Source of the DNA: Actinomycetes bacterium
Lineage (GTDB): Bacteria > Actinomycetota > Acidimicrobiia > Acidimicrobiales > Bog-793
Assembly: GCA_021794645.1 (NCBI GenBank)
Contig: JAJYQK010000102.1
Location: 1-33,911, forward strand
Direction of reading: 5' to 3'
Length of the DNA stretch: 33,911 nucleotides
In this document: positions 1 to 7,641 of the stretch, one piece after another
Layout of the letters: each line of letters opens with the position of its first letter
How positions within the stretch are numbered: position 1 is the stretch's first letter
Notes under the pieces: generated by a model
What the model was told of the DNA's origin: nothing
Databases searched by the model: none
The model's input: only the letters and a program-made list of their open reading frames with translations
Made by a program: the position numbers and the translations under genes

Positions 1-5
1 TGTGG

Positions 6-48
6 TGTCGCGTGACATCCCGGACGGCTGTCGCGGGACATCCCGGAC
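6..48. repeat. Tandem direct repeat at the insertion-sequence end
   Basis: Two copies of a 20-bp unit, TGTCGCGTGACATCCCGGAC at 6-25 and TGTCGCGGGACATCCCGGAC at 29-48, differ at one base and start 23 bp apart. Repeated transposase-binding sites inside an insertion-sequence end are a reasonable reading, since the transposase remnant lies immediately inside them. A chromosomal operator is possible but less likely. Confidence 0.7.
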
Positions 49-52
49 AACT

Positions 53-247
53 TTAAGCTGGGCCTTTCCTCTTCGGCTGGTAGTTCTTGGTCAGGTCGAT
101 GGTGTGCTCGGCGAGGAGTTCGCCCTCGCCATTGACGACACGGACCTCCTTGTCGTGGACGAGGAGGATGACCTCGATGCGGCAATGTTGACCGCTCGCT
201 GTGCGATCTCGGCTGTGATCCCTGTCGGCACTTACACGATGTATGGC
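53..247 (-). pseudogene. C-terminal remnant of an IS481/integrase-core transposase
   Basis: The last ~40 residues of this leftward frame read RIEVILLVHDKEVRVV, then NGEGELLAEHTIDL, then NYQP and a basic tail. That is the pattern at the C-terminus of IS481-family transposases: beta-strands with a V-R-V core, a G-x-L-L turn, then a D-x-T-x-[DN]-YQP ending. Upstream, the frame loses resemblance and runs antisense-like into the propeller gene's territory. There is no DDE catalytic core and no credible start. I infer a decayed 3' fragment, possibly frameshifted near 250. The family call rests on the tail pattern only. Confidence 0.6.
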
Positions 248-320
248 GCCCGAACGGCGCCCGCAGACCCAGCTCCTGCCGGCGACTTCTCTATCGAGAT
301 GGTGAGCCTCTTGTCGGCGG

Positions 321-1784
321 TCAACCCCGGCGAATCGTCTCCAGCAATCCTTTGTTGTTGTTGTAACTGCCGATGGCGTAGCAGACGGTGGGAGAGCCAC
401 AGGAGACCTGTTGGAGAGCGGCGCCAGCTCGCCCGACAGCCGTAGGCAACTTGGCCTGCCACGGCGTCCACCTGTTGGAAGAGAGTGCATCGACCAGCTC
501 CTGGCCTCCAGCGCGGCTGTTGAAAGAGCCGACCCCCACACAAAAGCTCTTGGCGCCACAGGCGATCGACACGATCACCCTCGAGTCCTTGGCATCGGGC
601 GCGGGAACCGGAGCCAGCTGCTGGTCCCAGCTGTCGGCGGTCTGGCGTGCGAGGAAGGCCTCAATGCGGCCACTCGAGGAGCGGATGTGGGTGAGAGCGA
701 CACAAGAGCCGGAGGCGGGACACGAGACCGAGAGCACCACACTGCCGGGGTTGGTCCGCGAGGCACGAGCAGGCATGGGCAAGGCGCTCGCCACTGGCTC
801 AGAACCGGAGGAAACGGTTTCGAAGAAGCCTTCTGGTTTGCCACCTTGAGCCGCGTAGCCGCCGCCGGCCTCACAAGGTCCACTCGGCGGGCAGCTGACG
901 GTGGTGAGCAGGCTGTTAGGGAGGGAGCCACCCGAGGGGACCGCCGTGGCGTGAGCTGTCCACTTCCCCGCCGAAAGGGTCTCCAAGTAGGCGATGCCAT
1001 TCCCAACACCCTGGGCGTAGTAAGTGCCGATTGCCTCGCAATCGCGCGGGGAGGAACAAGCTACGGACTCAAGATTGTCGGGGGTCCAGCTCACCAGGCT
1101 GGTCCCCCATCTGGCATTTGAGGGGAGAGGTGCGGTCCTAGCCCGCCAGCTGTGGCCAGTCATGGTGACGAGATAGGGCACTGAGCGGTATGGGCCGTCG
1201 GGGTAGTGGCCGACTGCCTCACAAGAGCTGGAGCTCGGACAGGAGATGTCCTCGAGAATTCCGCCTATCCTGCTGCTGGCACCGGCCGGGAGCGGCGCTG
1301 GCCACGCCCTCCACCGCCCACCCGAGAAGACCTCGATGTAGCTCATCAAGGCGCCGGACCTGTCGTAGTAGGAGCCGACGGCGACACAGAAATGCGCCGA
1401 GGCACAAGAGACTGGCTCCAAAGTCTGGTAGGCGTTGGCCGCTGCGTTGGCAGGAAGGGGAGCTTTGATCGCTTTCCAGGTCCTTCCTCGGAGCGTCTCG
1501 ATGAGATCGAAGGTTCCCGTTTTGCCGGAGTGGAACGTGGTGTAGATGCCGACAGCGACACACGAGGTGGAACTCGTACAGGAGATGGATCCGAAGACGA
1601 CGTTGGCCTTCTTCGGAGCGCCCTTTGGAAGTGGTGCCCAGACCCCCGCCAGGCGCAGCCCAGGAGTGCTCGAGCCCTCAGCGGTCGCCGTTCCCGCCGT
1701 CAACAAACAAGCGGTTGCCAGCAAGGCGGTCACCGTAAACCGAGAGACCAAACTTGCCTTCCCCCCGCGCCCCATGAGAGCCAT
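321..1784 (-). CDS. Secreted eight-repeat Cys-rich beta-propeller-like protein
   Basis: A 487-residue protein with a signal peptide: basic residues to about 15, a hydrophobic stretch 17-30, and likely cleavage after ATA near 36. The mature part is eight repeats of 52-61 residues. Each carries S/A-C-x5-C followed in most by [AV]-[VIG]-G-x-[YF]; the cysteine pairs are 69/75, 127/133, 182/188, 243/249, 298/304, 355/361, 409/415 and 462/468. Most repeats also show L-E-T-[LIV], W and APLP. The N-terminus supplies a lone W-APLP strand and the C-terminus ends with LLETI lacking it, which suggests a circularly closed eight-bladed propeller with a disulfide per blade. Function and ligand are unknown. 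The start has GGTGAG just upstream; a second ATG nine bases in is possible. The gene ends about 70 bp inside from the insertion-sequence remnant. Confidence 0.85.
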   Translation of the reverse strand: MALMGRGGKASLVSRFTVTALLATACLLTAGTATAEGSSTPGLRLAGVWAPLPKGAPKKANVVFGSISCTSSTSCVAVGIYTTFHSGKTGTFDLIETLRGRTWKAIKAPLPANAAANAYQTLEPVSCASAHFCVAVGSYYDRSGALMSYIEVFSGGRWRAWPAPLPAGASSRIGGILEDISCPSSSSCEAVGHYPDGPYRSVPYLVTMTGHSWRARTAPLPSNARWGTSLVSWTPDNLESVACSSPRDCEAIGTYYAQGVGNGIAYLETLSAGKWTAHATAVPSGGSLPNSLLTTVSCPPSGPCEAGGGYAAQGGKPEGFFETVSSGSEPVASALPMPARASRTNPGSVVLSVSCPASGSCVALTHIRSSSGRIEAFLARQTADSWDQQLAPVPAPDAKDSRVIVSIACGAKSFCVGVGSFNSRAGGQELVDALSSNRWTPWQAKLPTAVGRAGAALQQVSCGSPTVCYAIGSYNNNKGLLETIRRG

Positions 1785-2087
1785 TGTCTCACCGTTGGGC
1801 CAGCCTAGAGCGCGACCGCGAGCGGTGCGTCATCTCCGAGGCGAGTTTCAGAGCGAGGCGGTTCTTTTTCCATCGTCGACCTCTACTCACAACTGATATT
1901 TCATGCACGCGTCTCTGCAGCCATCCTGCTCCATGCAGCACTGCTTGGCTCTGTCATGACGTCGCTTGAACGGAAGGCCTCACCTAAGCCCACGAACGGA
2001 CCGCTTCGCGTCGTTCGAAGCCGGGCCGTGACGGGAGCGTAAACGGGGTAGGTGGGGTGCTCGGTCGGGAGTGGCCCAGCGTGAACG
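1785..2087. other. Intergenic region between divergent genes
   Basis: This stretch separates the leftward propeller gene from the rightward zinc-ribbon gene and should hold both promoters. I see no RNA gene, strong hairpin or convincing -35/-10 pair. Composition is less GC-rich than the window beyond 4.1 kb. Confidence 0.5.
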
Positions 2088-2477
2088 ATGCTGTGCTCTC
2101 CTATGGGACGAGCGTCTGCCGTTTCCTGGATTTATGATCCCCTGGTGCGCATCTTGGCGCTTCACCGGCATTACGAGCGGACCTGTGACGACTGCGGCTA
2201 CCACTGGGCCATCACCCGCCGGGAGGCGCAGTACCGAGTCAACACGACCTCGGTGCGACTCTCGGCCACACGCGGGGTTTCCTTTCGCACCGGCATCGAT
2301 CAGTCGACAGCGTGGACGACGAACGTGGACTCACAGTCAGGGGTGTCGGCCGCGCTTCACCGCTGCGCCAGGTGCGGCGGGGAACACTGCAGCGATCGCC
2401 CGATCACGCGGCGCCGTCCAGCAACGCCTCTCGATGAGGACTCCACGTCGTTCTCTCCCCCCGTAGGGCCGCAGTAG
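2088..2477 (+). CDS. Small zinc-ribbon protein, function unknown
   Basis: A 129-residue protein with a CDDCGYHW knuckle (Cys33/Cys36) and, about 57 residues later, CARCGG (Cys93/Cys96, plus Cys101). Two CxxC pairs separated by a mostly beta-type segment suggest a zinc ribbon. The arrangement of C-x2-CGY-x-W followed by a second CxxCG recalls small actinobacterial proteins of unknown role. Both knuckles falling in one frame supports a real gene, but no good ribosome-binding site precedes the ATG, and an in-frame ATG at residue 6 is equally possible. It sits in the lower-GC left region with the Clp-type modules. The C-terminal ~25 residues are low complexity. Confidence 0.55.
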   Translation: MLCSPMGRASAVSWIYDPLVRILALHRHYERTCDDCGYHWAITRREAQYRVNTTSVRLSATRGVSFRTGIDQSTAWTTNVDSQSGVSAALHRCARCGGEHCSDRPITRRRPATPLDEDSTSFSPPVGPQ

Positions 2478-2963
2478 ACACCCCTCAGCTACTCACTCTC
2501 AGGCGCTCTTCGAAGCTCTAGTCGGGCGCGGCGAAGTCAGCACGCGCCTGTGAGGTTCCTGGGCATTCTCCCCGCTCCCGAAGCCGGTTCCCACGCACTA
2601 GCAGTGCTCTGCCGCGAAGCCACCGGGAAGAGAAGTGAATCAACGACGTACCGAGCTCAACGCCGTTTGCCCAGGTGCAGCGCGCCATGTGAGATCGGAG
2701 ACCACCCCGTCAGGACATCCTCTCGTAGTCCCTGGTTGGGCGGAGGACGAGACCGCGCAGCGATGAGTTGCCAGTTGGGCTAGGGCCGGGTGATGCCGAT
2801 GTGGTGCAGTCGCCCTTGCAACGAAGGACTGTTGCCACCTGGACCTGGCCAATCTATTGGTCCATCGCTGAATGCTGCGTGGGTCGAGCCAAGACCTCGT
2901 GCCGGAATCGTTCCGGGGCGCGGCTTGACGGCCAAGGCGCCGTTTTAGATGTGAGGTTCGGTG
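2478..2963. other. Intergenic region with no recognisable gene
   Basis: About 490 bp between the zinc-ribbon gene and the ClpX-type zinc-finger gene. Short frames on both strands give low-complexity, Arg/Ser-rich translations with no motif. I see no tRNA, repeat array or strong terminator. It may contain decayed coding sequence. Confidence 0.5.
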
Positions 2964-3314
2964 TCAGTCCTCCCCGGAGAATCGTTCCCAGGCAGATTGA
3001 CGCGCCATGCCCAAGGCTTGTCCGATGACAGCCCAGGTGGCTCCGAGGTCGCGCGCTTTGCGGACGTACTGCGTAAGGATGTACTCGGCTTGCTCGCCTG
3101 CTTTCGATACGCGAGGCAAGCTGGCGAGAACGGCGTCGAGTCCAGCCTCGGCCTCCCAGGGGGCGATGCGCTGTACCGGCTTTGACTTGCTCGACTTGGG
3201 CTTGCTGCCAATGAGGTTGCTGCAGAGCGCCACGCATTCATCACAGATGTACACGCCCGGCCCGGCCACCAACGTCCCTACGTCGTTGCGTGCCTTCAGG
3301 CAGAACGAGCACAA
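2964..3314 (-). CDS. ClpX-type C4 zinc-binding domain fused to a helix-turn-helix
   Basis: A 116-residue protein. Residues 2-31 (Cys2, Cys5, Cys24, Cys27: C-x2-C-x18-C-x2-C, with [15 protein letters not shown]) match the zinc-binding N-domain of ClpX, which in the full unfoldase dimerises and receives adaptors and substrates. There is no AAA+ module. Residues 87-111 ([20 protein letters not shown] and on) look like a helix-turn-helix. This suggests a DNA-binding protein with a ClpX recognition module, perhaps an adaptor or regulator; that role is inferred. The start is TTG directly before the first cysteine, with no good ribosome site, so the N-terminus is uncertain. It is divergent from the Clp N-domain gene at 3568, with palindromic half-sites between them. 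Confidence 0.82.
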   Translation of the reverse strand: MCSFCLKARNDVGTLVAGPGVYICDECVALCSNLIGSKPKSSKSKPVQRIAPWEAEAGLDAVLASLPRVSKAGEQAEYILTQYVRKARDLGATWAVIGQALGMARQSAWERFSGED

Positions 3315-3353
3315 GGCAAGGTGCTTCGTCGTGGTGATCGTCGCCCTCCAATC

Positions 3354-3392
3354 TGTCAGGCAGCACCTTACATCGTCAGGGACTACCTGACA
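3354..3392. promoter_or_regulatory. Palindrome and half-site cluster between the Clp-module genes
   Basis: GTCAGG-GACTA-CCTGAC at 3375-3391 is a perfect 6-bp dyad with a 5-bp spacer. TGTCAGG at 3354-3360 lies 21 bp upstream of the left arm and also forms an inverted pair with CCTGACA at 3386-3392. A further TGTCAGA occurs at 3521. The site is 40-78 bp upstream of the leftward zinc-finger/HTH gene, where an autoregulatory operator would sit. A short hairpin in the mRNA leader is the alternative. Confidence 0.5.
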
Positions 3393-3567
3393 AGGGCGTG
3401 ATCAGGCGGGCGATCAGAGGGCCGTCTTCGCGGTCATGGCGGTCCTGCGATCCCGCCTACATGACGATCTGAGCGGTCGTGCCACCGCCCAAGCCACTTT
3501 CGAGATAGCTCACTAGGCTCTGTCAGATCTTGAAGCACGCTCCTGCAATGGCGACGATGGCGACCTG

Positions 3568-4044
3568 GTGAATGAGCGCTTCTCCGCGAGAGGGAGCCGA
3601 GTCGTTCGGCGAGCCGAAGAAATCGCCCGGTCTCTCGCACAGGCGGAGGTCACTCCAGGGCATCTCCTTCTTGGCCTGGCGGAAGAGGGCGACGAGATCG
3701 CAGCTCCGACTCTGCGCGCGCTCGGGGTCGACTTCGTCCGACTCCGTGAACGCGTTGCCGGGTCCGCACCTCACACAGGCATTGGCAGCAGGGATGAACC
3801 TCTGTCCTGTTCCTCCGACGCCGAGAAGTGTCTGGAGCTAGCCGGTCGAGAGGCGCTGCAGCTCGGCGAACGGGTCATCGAGCCAGAGCACATCCTGCTC
3901 GGCGTCGTCCGATCTCAAGAGGGTGTAGGTGAGCTGTTGGGAGTACCCCTGAGTGACATCAGGCCGAGAGTCTTGAGGTGCAAAGGCAAGTCTGTACGGC
4001 CGCGAGGGCGCCCCTCCGATCCGGATCACCACGCTGGAGCTTGA
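3568..4044 (+). CDS. Stand-alone double Clp N-domain protein (ClpC N-terminus-like)
   Basis: A 158-residue protein of two Clp_N repeats. Repeat 1 (about 1-66) carries RFSARGSRVVRRAEEIARSL and TPGHLLLGL (29-37). Repeat 2 (about 82-140) carries AEKCLELAGREALQLG and EPEHILLGV (105-113). In ClpC and ClpA this domain binds adaptors and substrates in front of the AAA+ rings; here the rings are absent and the tail is basic. A role as adaptor, decoy or arginine-phosphate reader is possible but inferred. The start is GTG giving MNERF, typical of ClpC N-termini; no strong ribosome site is visible. The divergent neighbour carries the ClpX recognition module, so both Clp recognition types sit side by side without a protease or unfoldase in view. 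Confidence 0.85.
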   Translation: MNERFSARGSRVVRRAEEIARSLAQAEVTPGHLLLGLAEEGDEIAAPTLRALGVDFVRLRERVAGSAPHTGIGSRDEPLSCSSDAEKCLELAGREALQLGERVIEPEHILLGVVRSQEGVGELLGVPLSDIRPRVLRCKGKSVRPRGRPSDPDHHAGA

Positions 4045-4174
4045 CCAGTTCTGCCCATCCACCCGAACGTGGTGTGAGCAGGCTCTTAATTAGGCCGGTC
4101 AGACACGTGCCCTGGGCGCGGACGAAGTGAAAGCGCACGCTCTGAGCCGGTCCGCGACATGGCAGGCTCACGCG

Positions 4175-6625
4175 ATGGAGCTTCCCCCGCGGGCGCAGGT
4201 CGTGATCATCGGAGGCGGTTCGATCGGGTGCAGCATCGCCTATCACCTGGCCCACCTGGGCTGGAGCGACGTGGTACTGCTCGAGCGTGACCAGCTGACA
4301 TCTGGAACGACCTGGCATGCAGCCGGCCTGATCACCTCAGCGGGCATGGCAAGCGAGTCACTCCTCTGGATGAGCCGCTACTCGCGGGACCTGTACGCCG
4401 GCCTCGAGCAAGAGACGGGTCACTCCACGGGCTTTCGCGCCATCGGACACATCAGCCTGGCCTGCACGCCCGCCCGCCTCGAGGCCCTGCGGAGAGAGGC
4501 GGCTTTCGCCCATGGCTTCGGCGTCGAGGATGTCGAGCTCTCCCCCACGGAGGTCTCCAGCATGTGGCCGCTGCTCGACACCTCCGATGTGCTGGCAGGC
4601 TTCTACGTCGCCGATGAGGGCAGGGCCGACCCGGTCGGGGTGGCCACTTCCCTCGCAAAGGGAGCGACCGCGCTCGGGGTCCGGGTGGTGCAGGGAGTCC
4701 GCGTGGGACGGGCGACGACTGATGGACGGCGCGTGACCGGGGTCGACACCGACAGCGGCCACATCGAGGCGGAGATCGTGGTGAACGCCGCAGGTATGTG
4801 GGCCCGCCAGCTCGCAGCCCGCAACGGGGTCGCCGTCCCCAACCAGGCGGCCGAGCACTACTACTTAATCACCGACGCCGTCGAGGGCATGGACCCTGAT
4901 CTGGCGGTCATCGAGGACCCGGACCGCTACGGCTACTACCGACCCGAAGGAGACGGCATGCTGGTCGGCCTCTTCGAGCCGGTGGGAGCGCCCTGGTCGC
5001 TCGACGGGGTGCCCGAGGATGCCTCTTTCACGACTCTTCCGCCCGACTGGGACCGTCTCGAGAGGTGGCTCGGACCGGCCATTGCGCGCATTCCCGCCCT
5101 CGCCGACATTGGCATAAGGATGCTCTTTTGCGGGCCAGAGTCCTTCACCCCCGACGTCATGCCTCTCCTCGGGCCTGCTCCCGAGCTCGATGGCTACTGG
5201 GTGGCAGCCGGGTTGAACTCCCTCGGGATCCTCCTCGGGGGAGGGGTCGGGAAGGTCGTGGCCCACTGGCTAGTCGACGGCGTGCCGCCCGTCGACGTCA
5301 CCGGGCTCAGCGTCGACCGGGCAGCCGTCTTCCAGACGAGCCGCCGCTTCCGCAAAGAGCGAACCGTCGAGCAGCTCGGCGTGCTCTTCGGCGACGCGCT
5401 CTGGCCCAGCTGGAGACCCTCCTCGGCCCGGGGGGTGCGGCGCTCGGTGCTCCATGACCGCTGGCTCGAGCGGGGCGCCTCGATGGCCGAGTCGGTGGGC
5501 TGGGAGTACCCGGAGTGGTTCAGCTCCGATGGCCCCCTCCCCCGGGCACGGCCGGACTTCTCTCGCCAGGACTCTTTCGGGCTCGTTGCCGGCGAGCACC
5601 GGACGGTGAGAGAAGAGGTGGGTCTGATGGACCTCTCCTTGATGGCGAAGTTCCTGGTGCAGGGGCAGTCGGCCGGGATCGTCCTCGACCGCCTCTCCAC
5701 TGCTGCCGTCGCCCGGGAGGTGGGCCGCGTCGTCTACACCCAGTGGCTCGACAAGGCGGGCGGCATCGCAGCCGACCTCACCGTGACACGCCTTCACGAA
5801 GAGTGCTTCCTCGTCGTGGCGAGCGACGTCATCCACCGGCGGGTGGAGGCCATGATCCGGCGCCAGGTGAGAGAAGGCGAATTCCTCACCGTCACCGACA
5901 TCACCTCGGGGGTCACCCTTCTCTCCCTGCAGGGACCGGCCTCCCGAGCACTTCTCACGGCGGTCGCCGAAGCCGACCTGTCCGACTCGGGCTTCCCCTA
6001 CATGAGCGCTCGACAGATCCAGGTGGGCTACGCCCCGGTGACGGCGCTACGGGTTACCTATGTGGGCGAGCTCGGCTGGGAGCTCCACGTGCCGTCCGAG
6101 TACGCCCAGGCCGTCTACGAGATCCTCTTCGCCGCCGGGGGGCAGTTCGGGCTGCGGCCCGTCGGTCTGGCAGCCATGGAGGGTCTCCGGCTCGAGAAGG
6201 GCTACCGGGACATGGGCACCGACATCGACAACACCGACACCCCCCTCACGGCGGGCCTCGGCTTCACCGTCGCCTGGGACAAGGCGGCTGGCTTCGTCGG
6301 GCGAGAGCCCTTGCTCGAACAGAAGAAGGCCGGCAGCCCGGCTGACCGGTTGGTGAGCCTCGTGGTGGACGACCCGACTCTCGATCTCTTCGGGAACGAG
6401 CCGCTCCTCAAAGACGGCGCGTGGGTCGGATACGTCCGCGCCGCAGCTTTTGGACACACCGTCGGCGGCCCGGTGGGACTGGCCCAGGTCCACGGCGAGA
6501 GCGGTGTCGACCGGGCATGGCTTGGCGCCGGCGGCTTCGAGGTCTGGACCCCGCGGGGTGCTGTGGATGCCCGCCTGCAGCTGACGCCCCCCTACGACCC
6601 CGAGCGCAAGCGGATACTCGGGTAG
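4175..6625 (+). CDS. Dimethylglycine/sarcosine dehydrogenase-type FAD oxidoreductase with GcvT domain
   Basis: About 816 residues, normal for the dimethylglycine/sarcosine dehydrogenase family. The Rossmann FAD motif IIGGGSIG lies near residue 11. His48 in TSGTTWHAAGL matches the histidine that carries covalent FAD in mammalian dimethylglycine and sarcosine dehydrogenases. Order: DAO FAD domain to about 375, FAO_M linker to about 430, GcvT folate-binding domain about 450-715, GcvT C-terminal barrel to the end. The family demethylates N-methylglycines and captures formaldehyde as 5,10-methylene-tetrahydrofolate. The exact substrate cannot be read off. I chose ATG 4175 because it directly precedes the FAD fold; GTG at 4127 would add 16 residues. 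No other choline/betaine genes are in view. It converges on pstA. Confidence 0.9.
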   Translation: MELPPRAQVVIIGGGSIGCSIAYHLAHLGWSDVVLLERDQLTSGTTWHAAGLITSAGMASESLLWMSRYSRDLYAGLEQETGHSTGFRAIGHISLACTPARLEALRREAAFAHGFGVEDVELSPTEVSSMWPLLDTSDVLAGFYVADEGRADPVGVATSLAKGATALGVRVVQGVRVGRATTDGRRVTGVDTDSGHIEAEIVVNAAGMWARQLAARNGVAVPNQAAEHYYLITDAVEGMDPDLAVIEDPDRYGYYRPEGDGMLVGLFEPVGAPWSLDGVPEDASFTTLPPDWDRLERWLGPAIARIPALADIGIRMLFCGPESFTPDVMPLLGPAPELDGYWVAAGLNSLGILLGGGVGKVVAHWLVDGVPPVDVTGLSVDRAAVFQTSRRFRKERTVEQLGVLFGDALWPSWRPSSARGVRRSVLHDRWLERGASMAESVGWEYPEWFSSDGPLPRARPDFSRQDSFGLVAGEHRTVREEVGLMDLSLMAKFLVQGQSAGIVLDRLSTAAVAREVGRVVYTQWLDKAGGIAADLTVTRLHEECFLVVASDVIHRRVEAMIRRQVREGEFLTVTDITSGVTLLSLQGPASRALLTAVAEADLSDSGFPYMSARQIQVGYAPVTALRVTYVGELGWELHVPSEYAQAVYEILFAAGGQFGLRPVGLAAMEGLRLEKGYRDMGTDIDNTDTPLTAGLGFTVAWDKAAGFVGREPLLEQKKAGSPADRLVSLVVDDPTLDLFGNEPLLKDGAWVGYVRAAAFGHTVGGPVGLAQVHGESGVDRAWLGAGGFEVWTPRGAVDARLQLTPPYDPERKRILG

Positions 6626-6633
6626 CGGGCGGA

Positions 6634-6660
6634 CAGCCGGGCCCACACGGCCGGGGGCTG
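6634..6660. terminator. Candidate hairpin between convergent genes
   Basis: CAGCC (6634-6638) pairs with GGCTG (6656-6660), and GGCC (6640-6643) with GGCC (6649-6652), around a CCACAC-type loop with an unequal G internal loop. It falls right after the dehydrogenase stop and about 85 bp downstream of the pstA stop, so it could serve both. There is no U-tract, so intrinsic termination is uncertain. Confidence 0.35.
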
Positions 6661-6744
6661 CAGCAGGCCGCCGGAGCTGCAAGGTCACGAGCGTCGTTCC
6701 CCCGGCGGCGAGCGGCCCCGCCCCCCGTCGTTCACTTGCTGGGC

Positions 6745-7641
6745 TCAGCCGCCCGCGCCCTCGGAGTGTCGCTGCGTTAGACGGACCAGCAGCCGCCCGA
6801 GGAGGATCAGGGCGACAACGAGCAGGACAAGGACGAGAGCTGCCACGTGGGCCAGGTTCTGGTCCGCCGAAGAGGGCTCGTCCCAGAAGATGTAGGCGAC
6901 GTAGGTGAGGTAGCCCATGGTCGTGTGGGTGAGGTGACCGTCGGGATAGCCGTTCGAGAAGGACATCGTGTAGAGCAGAGGCGCCGTCTCGCCCACCGAG
7001 ATCGCCAGAGCGATCGTGAGGCCGGTCACGATGCCCGGGAGCGCCGAGCGCAGCACGATCCTTCCAAGGACGTGCCCCTCGCCCATCCCGAGCGCCATGG
7101 CGCCCTCTCGGTAGCTCGTCGGCACCTGAGAGATCGCTATCTCGGTCGACTTCGCCACGTAGGGGATCACGAGGACCGAGAGAGCGAGCACGGCGGCCAC
7201 GAGTGAGTACCCCCAGCGAAGCCCCACTACCAACGCGACGTAGGCCACGTAGCCGATGACTATCGAGGGGACGCCCGAGAGCACCTCGGAGGCGCCGCGA
7301 AGGAGCAAGCGACGTCTCGGGACGGCCCACTCGGCTATGTAGACGCCGCAACCGACCCCTATCGCTCCTGCTACGACCAGCACGCCGGCCAGCAGGACGA
7401 AGGTCCCCACGATGGCGTTGGCGAGACCGCCTGTGGCTGTGGTCTGGGTCAACATGTGCCAGCTCCAGACGCGAGCCGCCTGATCGGTGACCCCGCCGAG
7501 CACCCAGAAGAGCGGGGCTACGAGCAGAAAGAGGGCGAGAACGGTGAGCGAGAGCGACCACTTCTCGGCCAGGCGGCGGGAGAAAGCAGTCCTCTCCTCC
7601 GCCCAGTGGAGCGTCCTCTCGCTGGCAGCAGCGCTGGTCAC
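6745..7641 (-). CDS. pstA: Phosphate ABC transporter permease PstA
   Basis: A 298-residue inner-membrane protein with about six hydrophobic segments. The first is at about residues 29-50 and the last near 265-285. The permease signature for docking to the ATPase is clear: YREGAMALGMGEGHVLGRIVLRSALPGIVTGLTIALAISVGETAPLL spread over about 182-230 (E-G-A-x-A-L-G and the downstream G-E-T-A-P). It pairs with PstC to form the phosphate channel. The GTG start overlaps the pstC stop by 4 bp (GTGA), indicating translational coupling. It is the last gene of the leftward pst operon. Confidence 0.96.
   Translation of the reverse strand: MTSAAASERTLHWAEERTAFSRRLAEKWSLSLTVLALFLLVAPLFWVLGGVTDQAARVWSWHMLTQTTATGGLANAIVGTFVLLAGVLVVAGAIGVGCGVYIAEWAVPRRRLLLRGASEVLSGVPSIVIGYVAYVALVVGLRWGYSLVAAVLALSVLVIPYVAKSTEIAISQVPTSYREGAMALGMGEGHVLGRIVLRSALPGIVTGLTIALAISVGETAPLLYTMSFSNGYPDGHLTHTTMGYLTYVAYIFWDEPSSADQNLAHVAALVLVLLVVALILLGRLLVRLTQRHSEGAGG

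Larger units (their letters stand above)
1..250 (-). mobile_element. Terminal fragment of an IS481-type insertion sequence
   Basis: The window opens with what looks like the end of an insertion sequence. Bases 1-52 are non-coding, begin TGT and carry a tandem near-identical motif, and the stop of a transposase-like reading frame follows at 53. This layout (terminal repeats, short spacer, transposase C-terminus pointing at the end) is that of an IS481/integrase-core element. The inner boundary is a guess, because clear similarity fades beyond about 250. The other end is not in the window, so either the element extends off the left edge or only a remnant survives. Confidence 0.55.
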
